The notes: generated by a model not told the origin, from the sequence alone. A stretch of 64,000 bases of DNA from Tunturiibacter empetritectus (GCF_014201375.1 NZ_JACHDZ010000001.1:1219206-1283205); one strand, 5' to 3'; shown: positions 1 through 10,041, counted from the stretch's first letter. Numbers and translations: made by a program.

Positions 1-777
1 CGTTTTGATGGGGTGATGAACTTCGCGGCTTTGATCGAAGCCGGCGAAAGTATGAAGCATCCGGAGATCTATTTCAGAAACAATACTGCGGCAACCTTGA
101 CCCTTCTTGAGGCGATGCTGGCTACGGGACACGACCGGCTGGTCTTCAGTTCCACAGCTGCCTGCTATGGGGAGCCCGAGAAGACGCCGATTCTCGAGGA
201 TGCCAAATTGCAGCCCACTAATCCTTATGGAGAGAGCAAATTGCTTGTAGAGCACATGCTTCGATGGATGAACCTCGTCCACGGGTTCAAGTACGCGAGC
301 CTGCGCTACTTCAATGTCGCAGGAGCTATTGAGGGGTACGGGGAGGCGCATGAACCTGAGTCGCACCTGATCCCGCTGATCCTCGATGTGGCTCTTGGGA
401 GGCGGGCGAACATTAAAATCTTCGGGCGTGACTACCCGACCAAGGATGGAACCTGCATCCGCGACTACATTCATGTTCGCGATCTGGCTGAGGCGCATCT
501 CCTTGCCCTGAAAGCGCTCAGTGAGTCGAACAGCAGGCTGATCTACAACATTGGCAATGGACAGGGATTCAGCGTTCTGGAAGTCATTGAGTCGGCTCGG
601 CGCGTTACGGGCAGGCCCATTACTGTCGAGGAGTGCGATCGCAGGCCGGGCGATCCAGCAGTTCTCGTGGCAGGTTCGGCGAAGATTAAAGCTGAATTGG
701 GGTGGACGCCTGAGTACGCAGAGTTGGATCGGATTATGGCCAGTGCCTGGGAGTGGCATCAGAAACGATATGCATAG
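1..777 (+). CDS. galE: UDP-glucose 4-epimerase, 5'-truncated by the window edge
   Basis: Extended short-chain dehydrogenase that interconverts UDP-glucose and UDP-galactose in the cytoplasm to supply sugars for polysaccharide. The reading frame is open from the first base, and the residues before the first possible start (FDGV before MNFAAL) match the GalE core, so the N-terminal NAD-binding Rossmann part lies upstream of the window. Visible are the catalytic Ser region (FSSTAACYG), the Tyr-x3-Lys pair (NPYGESK) and the family signatures LRYFNVAGA and GTCIRDYIHVRDL. The C-terminus is complete and ends at a TAG. The GTG at 13 is an artefact of truncation, not the true start. Confidence 0.93.
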   Translation, partial: RFDGVMNFAALIEAGESMKHPEIYFRNNTAATLTLLEAMLATGHDRLVFSSTAACYGEPEKTPILEDAKLQPTNPYGESKLLVEHMLRWMNLVHGFKYASLRYFNVAGAIEGYGEAHEPESHLIPLILDVALGRRANIKIFGRDYPTKDGTCIRDYIHVRDLAEAHLLALKALSESNSRLIYNIGNGQGFSVLEVIESARRVTGRPITVEECDRRPGDPAVLVAGSAKIKAELGWTPEYAELDRIMASAWEWHQKRYA

Positions 778-860
778 CAATGTTTCGAAGGGGCGGCGAG
801 CGTGGAGTGGCGCGCCGCCGTCCCGTCTCTAATGTTGTGATGGTGTAGGAGGAGAACACT

Positions 861-1448
861 TTGATCGAGAGCATGTTTCATCTGCATCTGCCGCTGCTGG
901 AAAAGATTCTCAGACCGGTTATTGTCTACGTGTTCCTTATCGGCTTTTTGCGGTTGTTTGGCAAACGAGAGCTCGCTCAGCTGAACCCGTTCGATTTGGT
1001 GGTGCTGCTGAGCCTCTCAAATACCGTACAGAACGCCATGATTGGCGATGACAACTCAGTATCCGGGGGGATCATCGGCGCGCTTTCACTGCTGACAATT
1101 AATTGGCTGCTGTCGCGCCTTCTCTTCAATATGCCGAAGCTGAACCAGGCCTTCGAAGGGTCTCCGTCGGTGTTGATTCGTCATGGAGTTGTCGATTGGG
1201 AGGAGGCTAAACGAGAAGCGCTCACAGAGATTGAACTGCGATCTGTGCTCCACAAGCAGGGATTCAACGACTTCAGCGAGGTGGAGAAGTGCGTTCTTGA
1301 GCCGAATGGAAACTTCTATCTCGAAGGGATCAAGTCGATGAGCGATGACGCGCAGCGGGCGGAGCTGAGAAAGGCGATCGAGGAGTTGCATCTCGAGGTT
1401 AAGCAGATGCGTAACGAATTGGCGGCCCGGGGAGTGTTGCCGATTTGA
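861..1448 (+). CDS. DUF421 (YetF/YcaP-type) membrane protein
   Basis: 195-residue protein with hydrophobic segments in the first 90 residues (about 12-32, 42-60, 66-88) followed by a soluble domain ending in a charged helix. The motif GFLRLFGKRELAQLNPFDLVVLL is broken here into its recognisable parts GKRELAQ and NPFDLVV, which are the DUF421/YetF signature. The C-terminal part (EIELRSVLHKQGF, EVEKCVLEPNG) is the small domain that follows the membrane region in this family. The start is a TTG at 861, chosen because an AGGAGGA ribosome site sits at 848-854. The biochemical function of the family is not established. It follows galE in the same direction but after an 80-bp gap, so co-transcription is uncertain. 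Confidence 0.85.
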   Translation: MIESMFHLHLPLLEKILRPVIVYVFLIGFLRLFGKRELAQLNPFDLVVLLSLSNTVQNAMIGDDNSVSGGIIGALSLLTINWLLSRLLFNMPKLNQAFEGSPSVLIRHGVVDWEEAKREALTEIELRSVLHKQGFNDFSEVEKCVLEPNGNFYLEGIKSMSDDAQRAELRKAIEELHLEVKQMRNELAARGVLPI

Positions 1449-1483
1449 GTCAGAGGACTTCTCTCATCGATGGTTTGCGGGGA

Positions 1484-1669
1484 TTAGGAGTTTGCTGAGT
1501 GCTTCTCAAGCACTTTTGTGTAGCGCGCCGGTGGGGTTGGAAGTTGGGAGTCGTGTACGGCCGCGCGATATCCTCCCATGTAAATCGAGTACATCACCGC
1601 CAGCGCACAACCCACCCCGAAAGCGAAGCCAAGAAAGAAGCCGATCAACGATGGCCAGTAAAAATTCAC
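1484..1669 (-). CDS. small single-pass membrane protein, unknown function
   Basis: 61-residue frame starting at a GTG, with one clear hydrophobic helix at about residues 8-29 (rich in Phe, Gly, Ala, Val) and a polar C-terminal tail. It lies just downstream of the MFS carrier and its small partner on the same strand, so it could belong to that operon. No family was recognised and no good ribosome site is visible. Support is the membrane helix, strand and position only. Overlapping plus-strand frames of similar size have no such feature. Confidence 0.45.
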   Translation of the reverse strand: MNFYWPSLIGFFLGFAFGVGCALAVMYSIYMGGYRAAVHDSQLPTPPARYTKVLEKHSANS

Positions 1670-1761
1670 GATAGTTGGAGTCTACAGCGGCCAGCCATTT
1701 TAGAGTTCAGTTCAACTTAGTGTGACTTGGTTCGCTAAGGGGTGGTGAAGTAACGCTCGAG

Positions 1762-1923
1762 TTACTTTGCTGGAACAGCGGGCGTGGGAGTGGAGGCAGC
1801 AAAGATCTTCAGGGCGTTTTTTACGGTGTAGTCAAGCCCCCATGCTGTCGGGATGATGACGATAATCCAAGCCGCTGCGATTAGAAGTGGGGAGGATTTT
1901 TTGACGTTCGTTGAATCTGCCAT
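1762..1923 (-). CDS. MFS transporter small subunit (OFA-associated miniprotein)
   Basis: 53-residue frame with a single transmembrane helix at about residues 13-29 and a following amphipathic stretch. The pattern LLIAAAW..V.IP.AWG....VKNALKIF matches the tiny partner proteins often encoded directly after oxalate/formate-type MFS carriers (established association, recalled rather than searched). ATG at 1923 is preceded by a CAGGAG ribosome site about 7 bases upstream, and the gene starts 57 bp after the carrier's stop on the same strand, consistent with a two-gene operon. The C-terminal tail is Pro/Ala-rich. It probably sits in the inner membrane beside the carrier; its exact role is unknown. 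Confidence 0.75.
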   Translation of the reverse strand: MADSTNVKKSSPLLIAAAWIIVIIPTAWGLDYTVKNALKIFAASTPTPAVPAK

Positions 1924-1980
1924 GAGTCGGCTCCTGAGCGTGGGAGATGGGGCGGAGACGAGGGCCTCCGCCGGTTTATG

Positions 1981-3357
1981 TTAGTGGGCAGCCCCGGCGG
2001 GGACGACGACGTTCTGGTCTTTCAGCCAATACTTCTCGGCGACCGGCCGCACCATCAGGTTTGCCAGAAAGCCGACGACCAGCAGACCGCACATGATGTG
2101 CAGTATGAGCGGGTAGGCTTCCTGTTTGTTCATGTGGTTTTCGACGTAGTGGTCAAGGATGCCATTGACGATGAGCGGGCCAATGATTCCGGCAGCCGAC
2201 CACGCGGTGAGCAGACGTCCGTGGATGGCAGAGACGTTGTAGCCTCCGAAGAGATCCTTCAGGTAAGCCGGAATGGTGGCGAAGCCTCCGCCGTACATCG
2301 AAATGACGAGCGCGGCGATTGCGACAAAGAGCGGAATCGAGTTGATCTTGTCCTGCCGTGAGAAGGGAAGAAAGAAGTAGAGAATGGCGCCGAGTGTGAA
2401 GAAGGTGAAGTAAGTTCCTTTGCGCCCGATGAAGTCCGAGACCGAGGCCCAGAGAAATCGGCCGGCCATGTTGAAGATGCTCAGAATCCCTACGAAACCG
2501 ACGGCGGCTGCGGGACTGATCTGGCCCTTGAAGAGGTCCTGAATCATGGGCGCGGCTTGCTCCAGTATGCCGATGCCGGCTGTAACGTTGACGAACAGCA
2601 TGACCCAGAGCAGCCAGAACTGTGGCGTCTTCCAGGCCTCGGTGACGGCGACGTTATGGCTCGAGATCAGCGCGGAGTGGTTGACCGATGGCACCCATCC
2701 CTCCGGTTTCCAGCCGGTTGGCGGGACGCGGATGGTGAAGACACCGAACATCATGAAGATGAAGTAAAGGACGCCCATGGTGACCATGGTGTAGGGAATT
2801 GAAGGCTGGCCAGCGGCTTTGAAGTGAGCCATCAGATTGTTGGCAAGAGGTCCGCCGATCATTGCGCCGCCGCCAAAGCCCATAATTGCGAGGCCAGTGG
2901 CTAGGCCCGGACGGTCGGGGAACCACTTGATGAGGGTGGATACAGGGGAGATATACCCGAGTCCAAGGCCGATCCCGCCGACCACGCCATATCCCAGATA
3001 GATTAAAGCGAGTTGATGCGTGCTCGATCCAAGCGAGGCGATGATGAATCCTGCGCTGAAGCAGATTGCGGCGTAGAACATGGCACGACGCGGACCTGCC
3101 TTCTCGAGCCACGCTCCGAACAGTGCGGCCGAGATACCCAGGAAGGCGATTGCGATCGAGAAGATATAGCCGACTTCCTTGAGGTTCCAGGCGGAGCCAT
3201 CGGCTCCGTGCAGAGCCAGGAGAGGATTCTTGAAGACGGAGAAGGAGTAAACCTGCCCGATGGAGAGATGGATTGCAAGGGCTGCGGGTGGAACCAGCCA
3301 TCGGCTGTATCCTGCGGGGGCTATGGAGCGGTCACGATCGAGAAAAGCCAGGGCCAT
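1981..3357 (-). CDS. OFA-family MFS transporter (oxalate/formate antiporter type)
   Basis: 458-residue inner-membrane carrier with about twelve hydrophobic segments. OFA-type signatures include the N-terminal SIGQVYSFSVFKNP, the loop KAGPRRAMF (MFS motif A region), and YLKDLFGGYNVSAIHGRLLTAWSAAG in the second half, which is very characteristic of this subfamily. Substrate is likely a small mono- or dicarboxylate; oxalate versus formate/lactate cannot be decided. The frame opens at a TTG at 3405, but the ATG at 3357 is preferred because a TGAGG ribosome site precedes it and the extra 16 residues look non-native. A small-subunit gene follows. The divergent neighbour is acetyl-CoA synthetase. 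Confidence 0.88.
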   Translation of the reverse strand: MALAFLDRDRSIAPAGYSRWLVPPAALAIHLSIGQVYSFSVFKNPLLALHGADGSAWNLKEVGYIFSIAIAFLGISAALFGAWLEKAGPRRAMFYAAICFSAGFIIASLGSSTHQLALIYLGYGVVGGIGLGLGYISPVSTLIKWFPDRPGLATGLAIMGFGGGAMIGGPLANNLMAHFKAAGQPSIPYTMVTMGVLYFIFMMFGVFTIRVPPTGWKPEGWVPSVNHSALISSHNVAVTEAWKTPQFWLLWVMLFVNVTAGIGILEQAAPMIQDLFKGQISPAAAVGFVGILSIFNMAGRFLWASVSDFIGRKGTYFTFFTLGAILYFFLPFSRQDKINSIPLFVAIAALVISMYGGGFATIPAYLKDLFGGYNVSAIHGRLLTAWSAAGIIGPLIVNGILDHYVENHMNKQEAYPLILHIMCGLLVVGFLANLMVRPVAEKYWLKDQNVVVPAGAAH

Positions 3358-3563
3358 TGAGAACCTCAGGAGATGGTAGGTCGTACATCGTCGAACAAAA
3401 GGCAACTACGAGCGGCGAATTTCATGAACGTCTAGATGCGCAAACCACCATACATGATTCGAATGGCATCGATATCATCAAAATGTAACGGCGGGTTGCC
3501 CGGGTTGAGTTGTATAGGGTACCTTCACCTTGCTGGATGAAATCATGGAGGATTGTGCGGGAG

Positions 3564-5519
3564 ATGTCTGAAGAGAGTACGGATCTGGATTCAAGTCTGC
3601 GAGAGAACCGCGTATTTCCCCCGCCGCCGGAGTTTGCCGCGAAGGCTCATGTCAAGAGTCTTGAGCAGTACGAGGCCATGTACAGGCGCAGCGTGGATCA
3701 TCCGGAGGAATTCTGGGCCGAAGCCGCTCACGAGCTGGAATGGTTCGCGCCGTGGACCAGGGTGATGGACGGCGAAGGGGCACATGCAAAATGGTTTGTC
3801 GGGGGCAAACTTAACCTCTCGCATAACTGCGTCGATCGTCACGCTCTGGGAGACCGCAAGGATAAAGTCGCCTTGTTGTGGGAAGGCGAGCCGGGGGAGA
3901 TCCGCAAGCTAACGTTTGGGGAGTTGCATGAGCAGGTGCAGCGCTTCGCAAATGTCCTGAAGTCGCGGGGGATCCGACGGGGCGACCGAGTTGCGATCTA
4001 CATGGGTATGGCACCTGAGCTTGCGATTGCGTTGCTTGCCTGTGCACGAATTGGTGCGGTGCACTCTGTGATCTTTGGCGGCTTTGCCGCTCATGCTATC
4101 TCGGACCGCGTCAATGACTCCGGCTGCGTCGCAATCATCACGCAGGACACGAGCTATCGCCGCGGTTCCGAGGTGCAGTTGAAGGCAATTGTCGACGAGG
4201 CGCTCGAGAAGTGTTCGACAGTCAAGCATGTCGTCGTCTTCCGCCGCTCGGGTTCGCCGGTCAAGATGCAGTCTGGTCGCGATCTGTGGTGGCACGAGGA
4301 GATGGAAAAAGCTTCAGCGGAGTGCGCTGCGGAGTGGATGGACGCAGAAGACCCGCTGTATCTGCTCTACACCTCCGGAACTACCGGCAAGCCGAAAGGT
4401 CTGCTGCATACCACCGGCGGCTACGCTGTGCAGACCTATCTCACCAGCAAATACATCTTCGATCTGCGTGATGATGACGTGTACTGGTGCACCGCCGACA
4501 TTGGCTGGGTTACAGGGCATAGCTATGTTGTCTATGGCCCTCTGCAGAACGGCGCGACCGTACTGATGTATGAGGGCGCCCCCAACTGGCCGGAGTGCGA
4601 CCGCTTCTGGAAGATCATCGACGACCACAAGGTGACTGTGTTCTACACTGCCCCGACGGCGATTCGGGCCTTCACAAAGTGGGGGAACGAATGGGTAAAG
4701 AAGCACTCTCTCGACTCTCTGCGGTTGTTGGGCACGGTAGGCGAGCCTATCAATCCCGAGTCTTGGATGTGGTACCACCGCATGATCGGCAAGGAGCGCT
4801 GCCCCATCGTTGACACCTACTGGCAGACCGAAACCGGGGCTATCATGATTGCTCCAGTCCCCGGCGCTGTGGCAACCAAACCGGGCTCTGCCACGAGGCC
4901 ATTCTTTGGAATTGTTCCCGAAGTGGTTACAAAGGCAGGCAATCCTGTTCCCGATGGCCACGGAGGGCTTCTGGTTGTACGCAAGCCCTGGCCTTCCATG
5001 GCTCGAACCATCTATGGCGATCAGGCCCGCTATGAGGCAGCTTACTGGAGCGAGGTTCCGGGCAGCTACTTTACCGGCGACGGCGCGCGCCGCGATGCGG
5101 ACGGATACTTCTGGCTGATGGGACGTGTCGATGACGTCATCAACGTTAGCGGCCATCGACTGGGCACGATGGAGGTAGAGTCGGCGCTCGTCGCCCATCC
5201 GAAGGTTGCGGAGGCGGCTGCGGTCGGCAGGCCCCACGAGATGAAGGGGCAGGCGATTGCCGTATTTGTCACGCTGGAAGGTGGTCACGAGCCGAGTGAG
5301 GAGCTGCGGCAGGAGTTGCGGCAATGGGTCGCGAAAGAGATCGGCGCGCTTGCCCGGCCGGACGATCTGACCTTTACCCAGGCTCTGCCGAAGACACGCA
5401 GCGGAAAGATTATGCGGCGACTGCTGCGCGAACTCGCAACCACCGGCGAGGTGAAGGGCGATACCACTACGCTTGAAGACTTCACCGTGATCGCGAAGCT
5501 GCGCGAGGGCGATGAGTGA
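3564..5519 (+). CDS. acs: acetyl-CoA synthetase (acetate-CoA ligase)
   Basis: 651-residue cytoplasmic AMP-forming ligase that activates acetate to acetyl-CoA through acetyl-AMP. Visible are the N-terminal ACAS_N region ([18 protein letters not shown]), the P-loop-like [19 protein letters not shown] near residue 269, the adenylate motifs DTYWQTETG and [10 protein letters not shown], the hinge [16 protein letters not shown], and the C-terminal [11 protein letters not shown] whose Lys is the acetylation-regulated catalytic residue in this family. Start ATG 3564 is chosen because a GGAGG lies 11 bases upstream; in-frame alternatives at 3537 (ATG) and 3510 (TTG) lack ribosome sites. Full length. 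It converges on the sensor kinase with only 7 bp between the stops. Confidence 0.95.
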   Translation: MSEESTDLDSSLRENRVFPPPPEFAAKAHVKSLEQYEAMYRRSVDHPEEFWAEAAHELEWFAPWTRVMDGEGAHAKWFVGGKLNLSHNCVDRHALGDRKDKVALLWEGEPGEIRKLTFGELHEQVQRFANVLKSRGIRRGDRVAIYMGMAPELAIALLACARIGAVHSVIFGGFAAHAISDRVNDSGCVAIITQDTSYRRGSEVQLKAIVDEALEKCSTVKHVVVFRRSGSPVKMQSGRDLWWHEEMEKASAECAAEWMDAEDPLYLLYTSGTTGKPKGLLHTTGGYAVQTYLTSKYIFDLRDDDVYWCTADIGWVTGHSYVVYGPLQNGATVLMYEGAPNWPECDRFWKIIDDHKVTVFYTAPTAIRAFTKWGNEWVKKHSLDSLRLLGTVGEPINPESWMWYHRMIGKERCPIVDTYWQTETGAIMIAPVPGAVATKPGSATRPFFGIVPEVVTKAGNPVPDGHGGLLVVRKPWPSMARTIYGDQARYEAAYWSEVPGSYFTGDGARRDADGYFWLMGRVDDVINVSGHRLGTMEVESALVAHPKVAEAAAVGRPHEMKGQAIAVFVTLEGGHEPSEELRQELRQWVAKEIGALARPDDLTFTQALPKTRSGKIMRRLLRELATTGEVKGDTTTLEDFTVIAKLREGDE

Positions 5520-5526
5520 CGGGCCT

Positions 5527-7923
5527 CTAACGCAGGTTGGTGCTGGGTTTAGTGGGGAGAGTGAAGTGGAAGATGGTGCCCTGGTCGGGCGCGCTGGTGG
5601 CCCAGATGCGTCCGCGGTGCTGGTTGATGATGCTGCGACAGATTGCGAGGCCGAGGCCTGTGCCACCCATAGCGCGTGAGTCCGAGGCATCGCCTTGCTG
5701 AAAGCGGTCGAAGATATGTTCGAGCTTATCGGCGGGGATGCCCCGGCCCTGATCGCGAACCTCGATCAGCGCTTCATTCTCGTCGAGATTGCGCGCTGTA
5801 AGGTGGATCTCGCTGCCCTCGGGAGAGAACTTGATAGCGTTTGAGATGAGATTGTTCAGTGTCTGCAGAATGCGGTCGGGATCGGCCCAGACGTTGACGC
5901 CATGGGCGGCGAAGAAGATGCGGATGTTCGGGCGGGGAGAGCGTGTCTGTTGAACGCCAGCGGCCCGTCGCAGCAGATCTTCGGCGCTGCACATCGTTGA
6001 ATGGAGTTCTGTCTTACCGCTGCTGATGCGCTCGAGATCGAGAATATCGTTTACCAGACGCACGAGCCGGTCGGAGTTGCTGATGGCGATCTCGAGCATC
6101 TGTTGGGTCTTCTCGGGGCGAGAGGTGAGTGCACCTCCGGCGAGCAGGCCAAGCGCTCCACGAAGCGAGGTAAGCGGCGTGCGAAGCTCGTGGGAGACCG
6201 TGGAGATGAACTCGTCTTTCATGCGGTCGAGGGCGCGGCGCTCTGTTGTATCGGTGAACGCGACAACGACACCGAGAGCTTTGAGTCCGTTCGAATCGGG
6301 AGACTGCGAGTCGATCTGCGGCCTCGCGACATACTCCACAGGGAAGCAGCTGCCGTCTTTGCGCCAAAAGATCTCGTTCGAGATACGAACGGTTGCGAAG
6401 TTGGTGAGGCTCTTGCGGATCGGTGAGTCGGCGGAGGCGTAAGGCGTGCCGTCTACGCGTGTGTGGTGGATCAGCTGATGCATGTTGCGGCCCAGCATCT
6501 CCTCCTGCTTGTAGCCGAGCATCTGAGCCGCGGCGGAGTTGACGACCGTCACTTTCCCTTCGAGATCGATGCCGTAGATACCGTCGCCAACCGATTCGAG
6601 GATGGAGTCGGATTGCCGTGTGAGAGTGCGGAGCCTGCCTTCTGCGCGAACCTGCTCGCTGATGTCAACGCCGAAACCGAGAACGTACGGTGCGCGCCCG
6701 GGCACGACGATCAGTTTGTTCCGGTAGGCGACCACGCGCATATCTCCGTCGCTGTGGGAGAGGTGGAGGAGGCCCTGTGCTTCTCCCGTCTCGCCAATCT
6801 TTTTCAGGTAGGCAGGCATCGCGGCCTTCTTGTCGGGCACGATGAACTCATCAAGATTGTGCCCGTTCATCTCCCCGATTGTGCGCCCCAGCGTCTCGGC
6901 GCCGTGGGTGTTGATCGACAGAAGTGTTCCGCGCAGGTCGTGGGTGCAAACCATACCCAGCGACCCTTCGACGAGCTGCCGGTAACGGGCTTCACTCTCG
7001 CGCAGGGTGGCTTCGGCAGCGCGTTGCGTGGTCACGTCGATGCCGGTTGCAATGATGAACGCGACCTGTCCCTGCGTATCGGTCAGTGCGGTTGCGGACC
7101 ACGCGATGCGTCGTATGCTGCCGTCACGGTTGAGCCATTGATTCTCGTACGCGGCAGGGAAGTGACCGGAGCGGAGACGTTCGAAGGTCTCGATGGCTTC
7201 GGGAATCTCCTGGCGCGGGATCAGCTTGTCCCACGCGTAGCGGCCCACAAGGGTAGGGAAGTCGTAACCCGACGCGTTCTCGCACGCGCGATTGAAACGG
7301 ACGATTCGACCGGCCGGATCGAATACGGCGACCAGTGCGCCTACGGTATCGAGAACCGCCGAGACGAAGTTTCGCTCCACGGTGAGAGCGGACTCTACGC
7401 GCTGGCGTGAACGAGCTGCGCGATCCATCTGTCGGATGCGGCCGTTGAGCTCCAGACGTGTAATGACCTGGCGGCTGAGGACGCTGAGCGCCGAAGACTG
7501 AGCCTGCGTCAGTGTGCGGGGATGGCGGTCCAGCACGAGCAAGGCTCCAATGCTTACTCCGCCGGGAGTTGTCAGTGGTGCGCCTGCGTAAAACCGGTAG
7601 AGACCGCCCTCGATAAGAATGCCATCGGGAGCGTAGTCGGGGTCGTTGCGTGCGTCGGAGATCTCGTAGACTGTGTCGCCGAGAATAGTGGTCTCGCAGG
7701 GCAGGCTGCCAAGTGCAACGTCCAGCGAGTCGATGCCAAAACGCGAGCGTAGCCAGATGCGATCCGAACCGATCAGCGAGATAGCTGCGACTGGTGTGTC
7801 ACAGATTTGGGCAGCCAGGTTCGTCAGGTCGTCCAGGATGGGATCGGGCGCAGAGTTGAGCACCTCATATTGGTTGAGGGCCTCGATTCGCAACGCTTCG
7901 TCTTTGACCAGGAGAGCATTCAT
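5527..7923 (-). CDS. GAF-PAS-PAS-PAS sensor histidine kinase
   Basis: About 798-residue soluble sensor kinase without membrane helices. Order: GAF domain (about 15-165; LNQYEVLNSAPDPILDDLT at its start), a coiled linker, three PAS domains (about 183-310, 312-432, 435-560), HisKA with phospho-acceptor His in STVSHELRTPL (about residue 578), and HATPase with N box LNNLISNAIKFSPEG, G1 DQGRGIP, F box FDRFQQGD and G2 GGTGLGLAI. The ATG at 7923 is preferred because it gives the spacing to the GAF domain usual in these proteins; a GTG at 7965 also keeps the frame open. No response regulator lies next to it, so it is an orphan here and its signal is unknown. Confidence 0.9.
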   Translation of the reverse strand: MNALLVKDEALRIEALNQYEVLNSAPDPILDDLTNLAAQICDTPVAAISLIGSDRIWLRSRFGIDSLDVALGSLPCETTILGDTVYEISDARNDPDYAPDGILIEGGLYRFYAGAPLTTPGGVSIGALLVLDRHPRTLTQAQSSALSVLSRQVITRLELNGRIRQMDRAARSRQRVESALTVERNFVSAVLDTVGALVAVFDPAGRIVRFNRACENASGYDFPTLVGRYAWDKLIPRQEIPEAIETFERLRSGHFPAAYENQWLNRDGSIRRIAWSATALTDTQGQVAFIIATGIDVTTQRAAEATLRESEARYRQLVEGSLGMVCTHDLRGTLLSINTHGAETLGRTIGEMNGHNLDEFIVPDKKAAMPAYLKKIGETGEAQGLLHLSHSDGDMRVVAYRNKLIVVPGRAPYVLGFGVDISEQVRAEGRLRTLTRQSDSILESVGDGIYGIDLEGKVTVVNSAAAQMLGYKQEEMLGRNMHQLIHHTRVDGTPYASADSPIRKSLTNFATVRISNEIFWRKDGSCFPVEYVARPQIDSQSPDSNGLKALGVVVAFTDTTERRALDRMKDEFISTVSHELRTPLTSLRGALGLLAGGALTSRPEKTQQMLEIAISNSDRLVRLVNDILDLERISSGKTELHSTMCSAEDLLRRAAGVQQTRSPRPNIRIFFAAHGVNVWADPDRILQTLNNLISNAIKFSPEGSEIHLTARNLDENEALIEVRDQGRGIPADKLEHIFDRFQQGDASDSRAMGGTGLGLAICRSIINQHRGRIWATSAPDQGTIFHFTLPTKPSTNLR

Positions 7924-7989
7924 TTCAACAGTTCGATCGTAGGGTATGTGCAAAGGGTTGCGCACTCCTACTTTTGTTGCAGCAATGAT

Positions 7990-8568
7990 TTACGGCTTTG
8001 GAAGGGTGCAACACTCCCCCGTTGCAGGTGGCTCTTCGGCACTCGCGTCCATGGCGACTTTCCACGTGCCGTTGGGTAACTTCTTCCATACGGTGAAGTA
8101 GCGGCCAGAGATCACGACGGGCTCGCCATTTTTGTCTTTACTACGGCCTTCATAGTGGCCCCAGGTGAATCCCATATCGTTGGAAGGGCCCATCTGGGCA
8201 CCTTGCGGAGTCCAGCTAAGCTGATAGGTCTTTGGGTCCCATTGGGCCTGCGCGGCGATAGCGGTGCGGCCAAGAATCGCCGGCTTACCGTTGTTAAGAG
8301 TAACTCCGTCCTCTGCGAACCAGCTGCCGAAGGCTTTGCCCCCGCCTTCGGCAACCGCCTGCGAAAAGCGGCCTTCTAATTCGAGCAACACCAGAGCCCC
8401 AGGCGTAAGTGTCGGTTGGGACAGCGGGTTGGAGACGATCCCGGGACTCTGTGCCAGGGAGTCGAAACCAGAGGTGGCAATGATCCCCGATCCGGCACCG
8501 CTTTGAGCGATCAAAGGAGAAGATGCAATAGCACAAAACAAGATGCTGTTGAAGCTGACGCGTAGCAT
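7990..8568 (-). CDS. secreted DUF4440/SnoaL-like protein
   Basis: 192-residue protein with an N-terminal signal peptide (hydrophobic core FNSILFCAIASSPLIA followed by a likely cleavage before QSG). The mature part, from about residue 70, has the NTF2-like DUF4440 pattern: LLELEGRFSQAVAEGGGKAFGSWFAEDGVTLNNG, then WDPKTYQLSWTPQ and GRYFTVWKKLPNGTWKVAMD at the end. Start ATG 8568 is chosen because it puts the signal peptide at the N-terminus; the longer GTG form at 8643 would nearly abut the divergent symporter gene. Function beyond the fold is unknown. Confidence 0.78.
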   Translation of the reverse strand: MLRVSFNSILFCAIASSPLIAQSGAGSGIIATSGFDSLAQSPGIVSNPLSQPTLTPGALVLLELEGRFSQAVAEGGGKAFGSWFAEDGVTLNNGKPAILGRTAIAAQAQWDPKTYQLSWTPQGAQMGPSNDMGFTWGHYEGRSKDKNGEPVVISGRYFTVWKKLPNGTWKVAMDASAEEPPATGECCTLPKP

Positions 8569-8646
8569 AGTGTGTATGCTACCAGCGCTCGAAAAGGGTA
8601 TGGAGAGCATTTGCTTTCTGTTGAAGACTGATATTCTTCGCACCTG

Positions 8647-10041
8647 ATGTTAAAGACGAACTTTCAGCGCTTTCTGTTGCTTGCGGCTGTGATTTTCCTC
8701 TCTGCCGGAATCTTGCTGGGGTTGATTCATGGTCCCGTAGTTCACCATGCGGGAGCCGCCGCCCTGCGATGTGTCGCCATCGTGTTTCTGGCTCTGTTTG
8801 CACTTCAGCGCCGCTCCCTGACGCCGTGGATCTTTGTTGCGATGGTGGCGGGGGCGGAGCTCGGCTTCGATGCGCCCGCGCTGGCGATCAGCCTCCGCGT
8901 CTTCAGCGACATCTTCTTGCGGCTGATCAAGACCATCGTCGCGCCGCTGATTCTCGCGACACTGGTGACCGGCATCGCCGGTCATGGCGATCTCAAGAGC
9001 GTGGGCCGGATGGGGATCAAGAGCCTGATCTACTTCGAAGTCGTCACGACGCTGGCGCTGGTTATCGGTCTCGCGGCGATCAACTTGAGCCATGCCGGAG
9101 TGGGCCTCTCTCTGCCTCCGGCTACCTCCAGCGAGACGATCGCATCGCCACCCCCTACTCACTGGCAGGATTTTCTGCTCCACGTCTTTCCGGAGAATAT
9201 CGCCAAGTCGATTGCCGAAGGTCAGATCCTCCAGGTGGCTGTCTTTGCGGTTTTTTTCGGGATCGCGCTGGCAAGCCTCGATGAGAAAAAACGGGCTCCG
9301 GTTTTGCATCTGTTCGAGAGCTTAAGTGAGGTGATGTTCAAGTTCACCAATGTTGTCATGTACTTTGCGCCCATCGGAGTAGGCGCAGCGATGGCCTTCA
9401 CCGTCGGCCAGATGGGCCTTGGAGTGCTAGCGAATTTAGGCAAACTTCTCCTGACGCTGTATGGCGCGTTGGTAGGCTTCGGCCTCCTAGTTTTGTTGCC
9501 GGCGGCACTGCTCTTTCGTGTGCCGGTTCGGCGATTCCTCGCGGCTGTTGCGGAGCCTGCGACGATCGCCTTTGCCACCTCTACCAGCGAGGCGGCCCTT
9601 CCACGCGCGATGGAGTCGATGGAGGCCCTCGGCGTTCCGCGCCGGATTGTCGCGTTCGTCATTCCTGCGGGCTACAGCTTCAACCTGGACGGCTCGACGC
9701 TCTATCTTGCGGTTGCCAGTATCTTCGTGGCGCAGGCAGCGGGCGTTCATCTGTCGCTTGGCCAGCAACTCCTGATGATGGTGACTCTCATGCTGACCAG
9801 TAAAGGAGTCGCGGGCGTTCCGCGTGCAACGCTGGTCATCCTGCTTGCGACAGCGGCCACGTTCCGTCTGCCTACCGAGCCGATCTTCGTCATCCTCGGC
9901 ATCGACGCGCTAGCCGATATGGCCCGCACGGCCGTCAATGTTGTTGGAAACTGCCTCGCCAGCGTCGTTGTAGCCAAGTGGGAGGGAGAGTTCGGCACGG
10001 AGCCAATCTCGCCAGTGGTTTTGGAAGGTATGGCCGAGTGA
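8647..10041 (+). CDS. dicarboxylate/amino acid:cation symporter (DAACS family)
   Basis: 464-residue inner-membrane secondary transporter that brings in a C4-dicarboxylate or acidic amino acid with Na+ or H+. Family marks are the serine-rich hairpin ATSTSEAALPRAMESM, the cation-site motif GYSFNLDGSTLY (NMDGT equivalent), hairpin 2 SKGVAGVPRA and DALADMARTAVNVVGN in the last helix. A poorly conserved N-terminal extension of two helices (residues 1-60) precedes the family core, which starts near LRVFSDIFLRLIKTIVAPL. Dicarboxylate versus glutamate cannot be separated by eye. It is divergent from the SnoaL-like gene. Confidence 0.9.
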   Translation: MLKTNFQRFLLLAAVIFLSAGILLGLIHGPVVHHAGAAALRCVAIVFLALFALQRRSLTPWIFVAMVAGAELGFDAPALAISLRVFSDIFLRLIKTIVAPLILATLVTGIAGHGDLKSVGRMGIKSLIYFEVVTTLALVIGLAAINLSHAGVGLSLPPATSSETIASPPPTHWQDFLLHVFPENIAKSIAEGQILQVAVFAVFFGIALASLDEKKRAPVLHLFESLSEVMFKFTNVVMYFAPIGVGAAMAFTVGQMGLGVLANLGKLLLTLYGALVGFGLLVLLPAALLFRVPVRRFLAAVAEPATIAFATSTSEAALPRAMESMEALGVPRRIVAFVIPAGYSFNLDGSTLYLAVASIFVAQAAGVHLSLGQQLLMMVTLMLTSKGVAGVPRATLVILLATAATFRLPTEPIFVILGIDALADMARTAVNVVGNCLASVVVAKWEGEFGTEPISPVVLEGMAE

